DNA of 64,000 nucleotides, taken from NCBI RefSeq assembly GCF_947489035.1, contig NZ_CANLCI010000021.1, positions 1 to 64,000 on the forward strand, in the 5' to 3' direction. This document shows, piece after piece, positions 14,538-23,671 of the stretch. The position numbers and the translations under genes were made by a program. The stretch's first letter is position 1; every line of letters starts with the position of its first letter. The DNA is from an uncultured Ferrimonas sp. (GTDB taxonomy: Bacteria > Pseudomonadota > Gammaproteobacteria > Enterobacterales > Shewanellaceae). The notes under the pieces are model-generated. The model made no database searches. It had not been told where the DNA came from and was given only the letters and a program-made list of their open reading frames with translations.

Positions 14538-16604
14538 TTACTGGTGCAATTTGGCTTTGGGGGAAGGCGCCGGTTGCAGCAAGATTTGATGGATGCCGTG
14601 AAAACGCTGCAACACGAGTGATAGCTGGTAGATCACAAAGCCACAGCGGTCGGCATTGGCTTGTTCAACCCGTTGGAATAACCACTGCTCACGATGTTTG
14701 AAGCTGTCTGGCCACGGCTGCGGGCTGTCGTTGCAAGCCTGCAACGTGATCTGTTGCAGCTGCGAGAAAATCTGCTTTAGCTCATGGATGTCATCGCTGG
14801 GTAAACGCAACCCTTTGTGTACTTGCGGCACAATGGCGTTCATGTGGCTCATGGCCCCTTTGTACAACGCCAACAGCGCCGCACTGTTGTGTACATTGTG
14901 GCCAAACCCCGGCTCTTGCTTCATTTGGCTTAGGCTGCTGTTCAAGGCGATCCCTTGTTCGTACGCAGCCCGCCGTGCCCGCGCCAACACCACTGGCTCC
15001 ACGGTTTCCCCAGCAAAGCTTTTCAAGATCAGCTCAATGTAATGGCTTAAGCTGGCCAGCGCATCGCCGCGCAACTGCGCTTGCCGTCCGCCTTGCCATT
15101 GGGGCCACAGGTAGCGATAGCCCCCCAACACCAACAAGCAGCCAATCAGGGTATCAACCATCCGCGCCAGCAACACCTCGTTCGAGGCTAAGCCATAATA
15201 CTCAAACGCCAGCATGATGATCAGGGTAACGCCAACGGTGGTGTAGCCGTGATGCTTAGTCACAATGGCGATGGTAAAGGGCACTAAGAGCAACGCCAGC
15301 AGCAACGCGCTTTCATCCACAATGCCGACATTCAATGCCAACAGCGCCAGCAATAAGCCCACGAAGGTGCCCCCGGCGCGCTGCCAAGCGCGGCTGCGAA
15401 TGGCCACAAAGCTCGATTGCCACACCACCACCACCGTAGATAAGATCCAGTAGCCGTTATCCAACGGCATCAAGCTGCCGATCTCTGACGCCAGCGCCAA
15501 CAGCAGCGACATCCGCACGCTGCCGCGCATCACCGGATTCGACCACACCATCATCTGCCGCCATTTTTGCCACGGTGAGTCGGTTTTTTCTGCCCGAACA
15601 TGACGCTGATACAGCGGCGATACCCGCTGCACTAAGCGGTCAATTTGGCGGGCATTGGTTGCCATGTAGTTGGCCACCAAACCAACCCGATCTGCCCGTT
15701 CGGTTTTCTCTGCTAGGGCTTCCACCAACCGCTCGGTGAACAGCTCGACCGAATCGCTGCGGCTCAGATCTCGGCCTCGCTCGAGATCTCGGGCAATGCG
15801 ATGCAAGCGTGCGGCAATGGCTCGAGTCCACTGTTTGTACAGCGGGTACATGCCATCGGTGGTGAGCACTTCGCTGGCGATCGCTGGCTCGGGTACCGCC
15901 TGTAAGCGCTCTTGCAGATCCACCGCGGCCACAAAGGCATTTTTCAATGGCCCCTTGGTGTTGGGGTTGCCTAAGGAACCCAGTAAGCGGCGACAATTGC
16001 CCAGCTCAATTCCTAGGGCCTCGTCAAAGTGCACCGGCAGTTTATGATCCAGCAGTTGCTCTGGGCGTTCGATCACAATCACGGCCAAGCGCCGATAGGT
16101 GGCCGCTAGGGCTTGGCGCAGCGGCATGTGGCCGGTCAGCCGATACCATGCGGCGCTGTACAGCAGCAGCCATACGGTGGCCAAGAAGTAACCTAACGTC
16201 AGTTCCCAAAGGGGATAAAGCGAGGCCGTGGCCATGCCGATCACCGCCATGGTTAAGGTGCCCATGGCTAAGCGCGCCGCTAAGGTGCCAAACGCGCCGC
16301 AGCTGGTCAGTAAAAAGGCGATGCTGGCAAACCACAGCGTTAACCACGCTGGCGCCGCCAAACTGATCCACGCTGTTACCCCAGCAATGGCACCAAACCC
16401 GATCGCCCCTAAGCCTGCCCGCCACGCCCATTGGCGTGATGGCAAATCGATGCCACCAATCAACAACGCGGGCATCACCAACATGGCGATCACCCCTTGC
16501 TGTAAAATGCCCAGCAGCCACGCAGCCAGCAAAAACAGCATTAAGCCGCTGGTTAAGCGCAGTGAAAAGTTGATGTAAGGGTTGATCCAAAAACGGCGTA
16601 GCAT
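14538..16604 (-). CDS. FUSC-family inner-membrane protein (YccS/YhfK-like)
   Basis: A 688-residue membrane protein with the duplicated architecture of the FUSC superfamily. An N-terminal cluster of hydrophobic helices (about 10-160) is followed by a hydrophilic cytoplasmic segment (about 165-350). A second helix cluster contains LDNGYWILSTVVVVWQSSFVAIRSRAWQRAGGTFVG (about 380-510), and then a hydrophilic tail. Members include fusaric acid resistance pumps, aromatic-acid exporter AaeB and E. coli YccS. No adaptor or outer-membrane channel gene adjoins it, so it resembles YccS more than AaeB. The substrate is unknown. It lies 7 bp downstream of ubiF on the same strand and may be co-transcribed with it. 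Confidence 0.85.
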   Translation of the reverse strand: MLRRFWINPYINFSLRLTSGLMLFLLAAWLLGILQQGVIAMLVMPALLIGGIDLPSRQWAWRAGLGAIGFGAIAGVTAWISLAAPAWLTLWFASIAFLLTSCGAFGTLAARLAMGTLTMAVIGMATASLYPLWELTLGYFLATVWLLLYSAAWYRLTGHMPLRQALAATYRRLAVIVIERPEQLLDHKLPVHFDEALGIELGNCRRLLGSLGNPNTKGPLKNAFVAAVDLQERLQAVPEPAIASEVLTTDGMYPLYKQWTRAIAARLHRIARDLERGRDLSRSDSVELFTERLVEALAEKTERADRVGLVANYMATNARQIDRLVQRVSPLYQRHVRAEKTDSPWQKWRQMMVWSNPVMRGSVRMSLLLALASEIGSLMPLDNGYWILSTVVVVWQSSFVAIRSRAWQRAGGTFVGLLLALLALNVGIVDESALLLALLLVPFTIAIVTKHHGYTTVGVTLIIMLAFEYYGLASNEVLLARMVDTLIGCLLVLGGYRYLWPQWQGGRQAQLRGDALASLSHYIELILKSFAGETVEPVVLARARRAAYEQGIALNSSLSQMKQEPGFGHNVHNSAALLALYKGAMSHMNAIVPQVHKGLRLPSDDIHELKQIFSQLQQITLQACNDSPQPWPDSFKHREQWLFQRVEQANADRCGFVIYQLSLVLQRFHGIHQILLQPAPSPKAKLHQ

Positions 16605-16611
16605 TGGTTAA

Positions 16612-17796
16612 TTAAAGCCCCATGGCATAACGCATCACTTGATGCTTAATTGGTCCGGCGTTTTGCGCCAGTTTAAATCCTAAATTGCGCGCCAGCTTCA
16701 GCGGCAACAGGTCGTTAGAGAAGGTGGTGTAGAACAGATCCATCGCCCCTTGCATCATCAGGTTGTCGGCACGGCGTTTGCGCTGGTATTGCGCCAACAA
16801 CGGCGCCGGATCGCTGGCCAGCGCCTCCGGAGTGGCGCCCGCCAGTACCTCGGCCAGCGCCGCCACGTCTTTAAAGCCAAGGTTGACCCCCTGCCCCGCC
16901 AACGGGTTGATGGTGTGGGCGCTGTCGCCCAGCAACACCATGCGCTGACAATAATAGTGCTGGGCATGCTGCCGCGTGAGTGGGAACGAAGCGCAGTTAA
17001 GCACTTCGAACTCGCCCAAGCGGCTTGGGAACGCGCCTTGGATCTGCGCTTTGAGCTCCGCCTTGGGCAACCGCTTCAGCTCGGCGATGCGTTCTGGGCT
17101 GTCGTACCACACCAACGACCCTTGCTGCCCCACCAACGGCAAAAAGGCGCGCGGGCCACTGGGGTAAAATTGCTGCCAAGTGATCCGCTGTTGTGGCAGC
17201 TCGGTGCTGATGTTGATCAGCATGCAGTGGTGACGATAGTTCCAACCGCTTACGCCAATCTTAGCCGCTTGGCGGACTTTCGATTGGGCGCCATCACAAC
17301 CCAACAACAGCTTGGCACGGTATGGTTGGCCATTGAGAGTCAATCTGGCGTGCTCGGCGTCTTGGCTGAGGTCGCTGGGGTAATGCCCCAACAGCAGTTC
17401 AACGTTATCCAGCGCAGCAACCTGCTGCCATAACGCCAATTGCACTACGCGGTTTTCCACAATGTGGCCAAGGTGATCGTGTTGCAGATCGGTGGCGCAA
17501 AAACTCACTTCGTTGTTGGGGTTTTCCCACGTTGCCAAGGTGTCGTAAGGCGCAGCGCGCATCGCCAGCACCCCCGGCCACGAATCCAGCTCAGCCAACA
17601 GCCGTTCCGAGGCCGCGCTGATGGCGCTCACCCGCAGATCCATCGGCTGCTGGGGATCAAACTCGGCTGGGGCCTTGGCTTCCACCAAGCCCACTCGCCA
17701 GCCTTGTTGCCCCAAGGCCACGGCTGCGGCCGCCCCCACCATACCGGCCCCAACAATCAGCACATCAAAGTGGTTTTCCATCATCGTCTTCATCAT
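16612..17796 (-). CDS. ubiF: UbiF-type FAD monooxygenase of ubiquinone synthesis
   Basis: A 394-residue aromatic-ring hydroxylase of the UbiH/UbiF/UbiI family, adding a hydroxyl group during ubiquinone biosynthesis. Motifs: the N-terminal FAD fold VGAGMVGAAAA (around 16-26), the DG motif LLGCDGAQSKVR (around 170), and LLGDSAHTINPLAGQGVNLGFKD (around 285). Assignment to UbiF, rather than UbiH or UbiI, rests mainly on divergence from miaB, the arrangement known in Enterobacteria. The start is ambiguous among four clustered ATGs (17796, 17793, 17784, 17781). AGG lies directly against the first, so a slightly shorter protein is likely. Confidence 0.88.
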   Translation of the reverse strand: MMKTMMENHFDVLIVGAGMVGAAAAVALGQQGWRVGLVEAKAPAEFDPQQPMDLRVSAISAASERLLAELDSWPGVLAMRAAPYDTLATWENPNNEVSFCATDLQHDHLGHIVENRVVQLALWQQVAALDNVELLLGHYPSDLSQDAEHARLTLNGQPYRAKLLLGCDGAQSKVRQAAKIGVSGWNYRHHCMLINISTELPQQRITWQQFYPSGPRAFLPLVGQQGSLVWYDSPERIAELKRLPKAELKAQIQGAFPSRLGEFEVLNCASFPLTRQHAQHYYCQRMVLLGDSAHTINPLAGQGVNLGFKDVAALAEVLAGATPEALASDPAPLLAQYQRKRRADNLMMQGAMDLFYTTFSNDLLPLKLARNLGFKLAQNAGPIKHQVMRYAMGL

Positions 17797-18036
17797 CCTA
17801 AAAATGCTGGCGCCAGTTTATGTCAAAGCCGCAACGAAGTTCAGCCTTACCTCACTTATGCAGAAAACTTTGTGGCACAGACCACAGTTGGCTTTTTACC
17901 GTAAATGAGTTGCTTAGCGCAGCCAAAGATCCTCCGCCGCAGTGCCATTGCCGCTATTGCTGGTACATCGGCTCGTTCGCGGTTAAAATACGCCGCTAAA
18001 ATTTTTCCCAAACACCAACTTGAGCGACGCTGATTG

Positions 18037-19467
18037 ATGAGCAAAAAGCTGCACATTAAGACCTGGGGCTGTCAGATGAACGAGTACGATTCCGCCAAAA
18101 TGGCTGATCTGCTCGACGAGAATGGCGGCTACTCCCTGACCGACAACGCGGAAGAAGCAGACGTACTGCTGCTGAACACCTGTTCCATCCGTGAAAAAGC
18201 GCAGGAAAAAGTATTCCACCAACTGGGTCGCTGGCGTCCGCTGAAGGAAGCCAACCCGAACGTGGTTATTGGCGTAGGCGGCTGTGTTGCCTCGCAAGAA
18301 GGCGATGCCATCCGTGCTCGTGCACCGTTTGTTGATATGGTGTTTGGCCCGCAAACCCTGCACCGCATCCCAGAGATGCTCACCAAACTGGCCAACGGCG
18401 AGTCTGGCGTGGTAGACGTGTCTTTCCCAGAGATCGAAAAATTCGATCGCCTGCCAGAGCCTCGCGCTGAAGGCGCCACCGCGTTTGTCTCCATCATGGA
18501 AGGCTGTAACAAGTACTGTACCTTCTGCGTGGTGCCGTACACCCGTGGCGAAGAAGTGTCGCGCCCAATGGACGACATCCTGTACGAAGTGGCGCAATTG
18601 GCCGAACAGGGCGTACGTGAAATCAACTTATTGGGTCAGAACGTAAACGCCTACCGCGGCGCTGGCATCGACGATGAGATCTGCACCTTTGCCGAGCTGC
18701 TGCGCTACGTGGCCAGCATCGACGGCATCGATCGGTTGCGCTTTACCACCAGCCACCCGGTGGAATTCACTCAAGACATCATCGACGCTTACGCCGATGT
18801 GCCTGAACTGGTGGACTTCCTGCACCTGCCAGTACAGGCCGGTTCGGATCGCATTTTGACCATGATGAAGCGCAACCACACCGCGCTGGAATTTAAGTCG
18901 ATCATCCGTCGTCTGCGTAAAGTGCGCCCAGACATCCACGTCTCTTCCGACTTCATCGTTGGTTTCCCGAACGAAACCGAAGAGGACTTCCAGAAGACCA
19001 TGGATCTGATTGAACAGATCAACTTCGACATGAGCTTCTCGTTCATCTACTCACCGCGTCCAGGCACCCCAGCGGCAGACATGGTTGACGATGTTACCGA
19101 AGAAACCAAGAAGCAGCGCCTGTACATTCTGCAGGATCGCATCAACCAACAAGCGATGCAGTACAGCCGCCGCATGCAAGGCACCGTACAGCGCATCTTG
19201 GTTGAAGGCTTGTCGAAGAAAAACGCCATGGAACTGCGTGGCCGGACCGAGAACAACCGCGTGGTCAACTTTGAAGGTTCGGTGGAACTGATTGGCACCT
19301 TTGCCGATGTTGAGATCACCGAGGTGTTCCCGAACTCGCTGCGTGCTACGTTGGTACGTACCGAAGACGAGATGGATCTGCGCCGTTCTTTGCGCCCATC
19401 AGACATCTTAGCCAAACGCCCCAATGGCCAGCCTGACGAATTAGGCGTAGCGACGTTCCAACCTTAA
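18037..19467 (+). CDS. miaB: MiaB, tRNA-2-methylthio-N6-dimethylallyladenosine synthase
   Basis: A 476-residue radical-SAM methylthiotransferase acting on A37 of tRNAs that read UNN codons. The N-terminal domain has the three auxiliary cluster cysteines C12 (GCQMNEYDS), C49 (NTCSIREKA) and C83 (GGCVASQ). The radical-SAM domain has C157, C161 and C164 in [13 protein letters not shown] domain closes the protein. ATG 18037 is preferred; a TTG at 18034 is directly in front and in frame. It heads the conserved miaB-ybeZ-ybeY-ybeX-lnt series and is divergent from ubiF across 240 bp. Confidence 0.97.
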   Translation: MSKKLHIKTWGCQMNEYDSAKMADLLDENGGYSLTDNAEEADVLLLNTCSIREKAQEKVFHQLGRWRPLKEANPNVVIGVGGCVASQEGDAIRARAPFVDMVFGPQTLHRIPEMLTKLANGESGVVDVSFPEIEKFDRLPEPRAEGATAFVSIMEGCNKYCTFCVVPYTRGEEVSRPMDDILYEVAQLAEQGVREINLLGQNVNAYRGAGIDDEICTFAELLRYVASIDGIDRLRFTTSHPVEFTQDIIDAYADVPELVDFLHLPVQAGSDRILTMMKRNHTALEFKSIIRRLRKVRPDIHVSSDFIVGFPNETEEDFQKTMDLIEQINFDMSFSFIYSPRPGTPAADMVDDVTEETKKQRLYILQDRINQQAMQYSRRMQGTVQRILVEGLSKKNAMELRGRTENNRVVNFEGSVELIGTFADVEITEVFPNSLRATLVRTEDEMDLRRSLRPSDILAKRPNGQPDELGVATFQP

Positions 19468-19475
19468 GGACAATC

Positions 19476-20564
19476 GTGAGCAACAAATTACTGACCCTAG
19501 AGGTCTTTTTAGAGCCCGCCCAGAACGCCAGATTGGCGGCTCTGTGCGGGCCTTTTGACGATAACCTGCGTCAAATCGAGCGCCGCTTAGGCGTAGAGAT
19601 CAGCCACCAAAACAACCACTTCACCGTGGTTGGCCAACCGGTGCAAGCCAAAGGCGTGGTGGAGTTGCTTAAAGAGCTGTACGTGGATACCCAACCACTT
19701 AAAGGCAAGCAACCGGATCTGGAACCCGAGCAGGTACACATCGCCATTCAAGAGCTGATCGCCTTGGAAGCGGAAGACACCAGCGCCATGGGCGACGAAG
19801 TGTTTTTCAAAACCAAGCGCGGTGTGCTGAAACCCCGCAACCCTAACCAAGCGCAGTACATTCGCAACATTGTTGCCCATGACATCTGCTTTGGCATTGG
19901 CCCTGCGGGTACCGGCAAAACCTACCTCGCAGTGGCAGCGGCAGTCGACGCGTTAGAGCGTGGCGAAATCCGCCGCATCTTGCTGACTCGCCCTGCGGTT
20001 GAAGCGGGTGAAAAACTGGGCTTTTTGCCTGGGGATCTCAGCCAAAAGGTCGATCCTTACCTGCGCCCACTGTACGACGCCCTGTTTGAGATGATGGGTT
20101 TTGAGAAGGTCGAACGCCTGATCGAACGCGCCGTGATTGAAGTGGCGCCACTGGCCTACATGCGCGGCCGTACCTTGAACGACGCCTTTGTGATTTTGGA
20201 CGAAGCCCAGAACACCAGCGTTGAACAGATGAAGATGTTCCTAACGCGCATCGGCTTTAACAGCCGCGCGGTGATCACCGGCGATATTACGCAGGTGGAT
20301 CTGCCCCGGGGCACTCGCTCTGGCTTGCGCCACGCCATCGAAGTGCTGCGTGATGTTGATACCATCGCCTTTAGCATGTTCGCCGCCCAAGATGTGGTAC
20401 GTCACCCTGTGGTCGCCCGCGTGGTGGAAGCCTACGAGAAGTTTGAGCGGGTTGAACACGCCAAAAAGTTAGAAAAAGACAAACAGCGCAAAAACGAAAT
20501 CGACGCCGCCAAAGCCGCGCTCGATAGCGTTGCTGCCAACGAGGCTGATAATGGTAACTCTTGA
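19476..20564 (+). CDS. ybeZ: YbeZ, PhoH-like ATPase
   Basis: A 362-residue PhoH-family NTPase. After an N-terminal nucleic-acid-binding-like region, the ATPase core begins with Walker A GPAGTGKT at 142-149. The Walker B region is [11 protein letters not shown], followed by [11 protein letters not shown]. The start is GTG 19476 with AAGGA at 19466-19470. YbeZ works with YbeY in RNA metabolism and ribosome maturation, and the two genes overlap here by 14 bp. The charged Lys/Glu-rich C-terminal tail is usual for the family. Confidence 0.95.
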   Translation: MSNKLLTLEVFLEPAQNARLAALCGPFDDNLRQIERRLGVEISHQNNHFTVVGQPVQAKGVVELLKELYVDTQPLKGKQPDLEPEQVHIAIQELIALEAEDTSAMGDEVFFKTKRGVLKPRNPNQAQYIRNIVAHDICFGIGPAGTGKTYLAVAAAVDALERGEIRRILLTRPAVEAGEKLGFLPGDLSQKVDPYLRPLYDALFEMMGFEKVERLIERAVIEVAPLAYMRGRTLNDAFVILDEAQNTSVEQMKMFLTRIGFNSRAVITGDITQVDLPRGTRSGLRHAIEVLRDVDTIAFSMFAAQDVVRHPVVARVVEAYEKFERVEHAKKLEKDKQRKNEIDAAKAALDSVAANEADNGNS

Positions 20565-21000
20565 TCTACAGCTGGCGATTGAAGACGCCAGCCTGCCAAC
20601 CGAAGCACAGCTGCAAAGCTGGGTGGAATTGGTGTTAGCAAAAATGGATGAAGCGGAACTGACCATTCGCATCACCAGCAGCGAAGAGAGCCAGCAGCTG
20701 AACCGCGATTACCGTGGCAAAGATAAACCAACCAACGTGCTGTCGTTTCCGTTTGAAGCACCACCGGGGGTGGAATTGCCCCTGCTGGGGGATCTGATCA
20801 TCTGTGCCGAAGTGGTTGCCCGTGAAGCCCAAGAGCAGCAAAAACCGCTGCATCACCATTGGGCACACATGGTGATCCACGGTTGTTTGCATCTGTGTGG
20901 TTACGATCACATCATCGATGAAGAAGCCGATGAGATGGAATCACTAGAGACGGAAATGCTAGCAAAAATTGGCATTGCCGATCCCTATCAAGAGCGTTAA
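20551..21000 (+). CDS. ybeY: YbeY, rRNA maturation endoribonuclease
   Basis: A 149-residue metal-dependent RNase needed for 16S rRNA 3' maturation and 70S quality control. The zinc-binding signature is [11 protein letters not shown] with H110, H114 and H120. The preceding [16 protein letters not shown] is also typical. ATG 20551 overlaps the end of ybeZ and is preceded by GAGG at 20541-20544, so the longer reading from 20530 was not chosen. Confidence 0.96.
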   Translation: MVTLDLQLAIEDASLPTEAQLQSWVELVLAKMDEAELTIRITSSEESQQLNRDYRGKDKPTNVLSFPFEAPPGVELPLLGDLIICAEVVAREAQEQQKPLHHHWAHMVIHGCLHLCGYDHIIDEEADEMESLETEMLAKIGIADPYQER

Positions 21001-21033
21001 TCTGACCTCAGATCCCTAAGCAAACGAGACTAT

Positions 21034-21924
21034 ATGCACGACGATCACCCTCCGTCGAGTAACGGCGCCGGTAATAAACCGAAGCCGGGTTTACTCGACA
21101 AAATAACCCAGCTCTTTACCGGAGAGCCGCAAAACCGCCAAGAATTGGTTGACGTGATCCAAGACGCGGAAGACCGTGCATTGATTGACGCCGACACCAA
21201 AGAGATGATCAACGGGGTACTTGAAGTTGCCGAGCTGCGAGTTCGCGATCTGATGATCCCACGTTCGCAGATCATCGCCATCGAAAAGAACCAAACCGTT
21301 GATGAGTTTCTGCCAACCGTGATTGAATCCGCTCACAGTCGCTTTCCAGTGATTGACCGCGACAAAGACCATATTGAAGGCATTTTGCTGGCCAAAGATA
21401 TGTTGGCGTGGGGCTTTACTGGCCAAGAAGAGCGCAATCTGGAAAAGATCCTCCGTCCTGCGGTTGTGGTGCCAGAGAGCAAGCGGGTTGACGTACTGCT
21501 GAAAGAGTTTCGCCAAGAGCGCTACCACATGGCCATGGTGGTGGATGAGTACGGCGGCGTGTCCGGGCTTATCACCATTGAAGATATCCTTGAAGCGATT
21601 GTGGGTGACATCGAAGATGAAACCGACGTTGAAGAGGACAGCCAAGACAACATTCGCCGCATCAGTCGGCAAACGTGGTCTGTGGCAGCGTTAACCCCGA
21701 TCGACGAGTTTAACGACCACTTTACGGTGAGTTTCTCTGACGAAGAGTACGACACCGTTGGCGGCTTGATCAGCCACGCCTTTGGCCATCTGCCAGAGCG
21801 CGGTGAAAGCATCGAGTTGAACGGATTTGAATTTAAAGTGGTTAGCGCCGATACCCGCCGCCTTGTGCAATTGCAGGTACGCCAAGCCAAGTCTCAGCCG
21901 GATAAGGAAACCAGCGCGGCGTGA
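21034..21924 (+). CDS. corC: CorC/YbeX, CBS-domain protein
   Basis: A 296-residue cytoplasmic protein of the CorC/HlyC family, linked to magnesium and cobalt efflux and, more recently, ribosome metabolism. Two CBS domains occupy about 75-200 (RDLMIPRSQIIAIEKN; MVVDEYGGVSGLITIEDILEAIVGDIEDE). The C-terminal CorC_HlyC transporter-associated domain follows (YDTVGGLISHAFGHLPERGE). It lies between ybeY and lnt as in most gammaproteobacteria, and its stop overlaps the lnt GTG start. Confidence 0.95.
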   Translation: MHDDHPPSSNGAGNKPKPGLLDKITQLFTGEPQNRQELVDVIQDAEDRALIDADTKEMINGVLEVAELRVRDLMIPRSQIIAIEKNQTVDEFLPTVIESAHSRFPVIDRDKDHIEGILLAKDMLAWGFTGQEERNLEKILRPAVVVPESKRVDVLLKEFRQERYHMAMVVDEYGGVSGLITIEDILEAIVGDIEDETDVEEDSQDNIRRISRQTWSVAALTPIDEFNDHFTVSFSDEEYDTVGGLISHAFGHLPERGESIELNGFEFKVVSADTRRLVQLQVRQAKSQPDKETSAA

Positions 21925-23471
21925 ATCCATACCAATCGAATACAGCGGGGCTAAGCTCCGCTGTTTTTTATCTGCTGGCCTTTGCCGCTGGCGCCCTGTC
22001 CCACCTTGCTTTTGCCCCCTACGATCTGTGGTACCTGCTGCCCCCCGCATTAGCCTCACTGCTGTTATTCAGCCACAACAAAACCCCAAAGCAGGGCTTT
22101 TTCCTCGGCTTAGCCTGGGGCTTTGGCCAGTTTATTTTTGGCCTGCGCTGGGTGCATGTCTCCATCGCCGAGTTTGGTGGCCTGCCACTGGTGGCATCGC
22201 TGACCCTGATCGCTCTGCTGGCGCTGTATTTAGCGCTCTACCCCGCCTTAGTGATCTACGCCCTGAACCGGTGGTGCCATCACAGCCACCTTAGCCGCCT
22301 CTTGGCGTTTCCCGCCCTGTGGCTGGGCGCTGAGGTGCTGCGTGGTACGGTCATGACCGGTTTCCCGTGGTTGTGGTCTGGTTACAGCCAATTAAATGGC
22401 CCCATGGCCAGCTTAATCCCCGTGGTAGGCAGCTTAGGGGTTGGCTTACTGCTGAGCGTCATCGCTGCGGCACTGGCTTCGGTCGCGCACCAGCGCTGGC
22501 GTTATCTGCCGCTGCTGGTGGCGCTTGCCGCCCTGCCTTTTGGCTTCAGCAACACGCAATGGATCAGCCCAACCGGCAAGCAGCTGGATGTGGCGCTGGT
22601 GCAGGGCAACATCGAACAAAGCATGAAGTGGCAACCGGAACAGTTGTGGCCCACCTTAACCAAGTATCAGGATCTCAGCCGAGACCATCTGGATGCGGAT
22701 CTGATCGTTTGGCCAGAAGCCGCAGTACCGGCACCGGAAGAGGTATTAAGCGATTTTCTGCAGCAGCTAGAGCGAGGGCTCACCCAAGAGGGCACCGAGC
22801 TGGTTACCGGCATCATCAGCGCCGATCAACAGCGCCAGTTTTATAACTCCATCTTGGTATTAAACAACCCCGAGCGCGTACTGCCCTATAGCCCGACAGA
22901 TCCCAACCGTTACCATAAGCATCAGCTGCTGCCGATTGGCGAATTTGTGCCGTTTCAAGCGCTGCTGCGTCCAATTGCGCCACTGTTTAACTTGCCGATG
23001 TCGAGCTTCAGCCGGGGCGCGGAAGTGCAGCCCAACCTGCACGCGGGTGGGGTGAACATTGCGCCAGCCATCTGTTACGAAATCGCCTTTCCAGAGCTGG
23101 TACGCGGCGCCGTAGACAGCCAAACCGATGTGCTACTGACCATCTCCAACGACGCTTGGTTTGGTCACTCCATCGGGCCACTGCAGCACATGGCCATTGC
23201 CCAAATGCGGGCGTTAGAGTTGGGGAAACCGCTGCTGCGAGTAACCAACAATGGCGTTACTGCCGTAGTGGGGGCGGATGGCCAGATCAGCGCCCAGATC
23301 CCGCAATTTGTTGCTGGGGTACTGCGTACCGAGGTGGCGTTAGTGCAAGGCCGCACGCCTTTTGCTCAATATGGGCAAAGGCCGCTGTACTGGCTCGCCG
23401 CTTGCCTGCTGCTGTGGGGCTGGCTGCTGAGCCGCTTGCATCAACCCAAGATGCGTTGGCGTAGCGTGTAA
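21921..23471 (+). CDS. lnt: Apolipoprotein N-acyltransferase
   Basis: A 516-residue inner-membrane enzyme that adds the third acyl chain to lipoproteins. The N-terminal six or so hydrophobic helices occupy about 10-210. The periplasmic nitrilase-like domain has the catalytic triad E266 (WPEAAVP), K333 (YHKHQLLP) and C385 (AICYEIAF), close to the E. coli positions 267, 335 and 387. A final helix anchors the C-terminus. The start is GTG 21921, overlapping the corC stop, which suggests translational coupling. Confidence 0.96.
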   Translation: MNPYQSNTAGLSSAVFYLLAFAAGALSHLAFAPYDLWYLLPPALASLLLFSHNKTPKQGFFLGLAWGFGQFIFGLRWVHVSIAEFGGLPLVASLTLIALLALYLALYPALVIYALNRWCHHSHLSRLLAFPALWLGAEVLRGTVMTGFPWLWSGYSQLNGPMASLIPVVGSLGVGLLLSVIAAALASVAHQRWRYLPLLVALAALPFGFSNTQWISPTGKQLDVALVQGNIEQSMKWQPEQLWPTLTKYQDLSRDHLDADLIVWPEAAVPAPEEVLSDFLQQLERGLTQEGTELVTGIISADQQRQFYNSILVLNNPERVLPYSPTDPNRYHKHQLLPIGEFVPFQALLRPIAPLFNLPMSSFSRGAEVQPNLHAGGVNIAPAICYEIAFPELVRGAVDSQTDVLLTISNDAWFGHSIGPLQHMAIAQMRALELGKPLLRVTNNGVTAVVGADGQISAQIPQFVAGVLRTEVALVQGRTPFAQYGQRPLYWLAACLLLWGWLLSRLHQPKMRWRSV

Positions 23472-23498
23472 TTGCTCACTCACATTTGTTCAATCGAT

Positions 23499-23640
23499 TC
23501 GATTACGGCTGCGGCTAATCGCACCTACGCAAGCGGAAATGCAAGTGCATCTAAGCCTCGTCGGTCACGTTAGCCGCTCTTGGCGTAACCTGACAGCCCA
23601 TCGCTATTCGCCAGCGCTCGCTTACGGCTGCAGCCAATCG
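23499..23640. repeat. Pair of 23-bp imperfect direct repeats
   Basis: TCG-TTACGGCTGC-GC-AATCG occurs at 23499-23521 and again at 23618-23640 with five mismatches, in the 200-bp gap between the convergent lnt and giant adhesin genes. No terminator with a T-run is apparent in this gap for either gene. Confidence 0.45.
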
Positions 23641-23671
23641 AAGCTCGTCCAGCGGCTGGCGAAATATGCGA

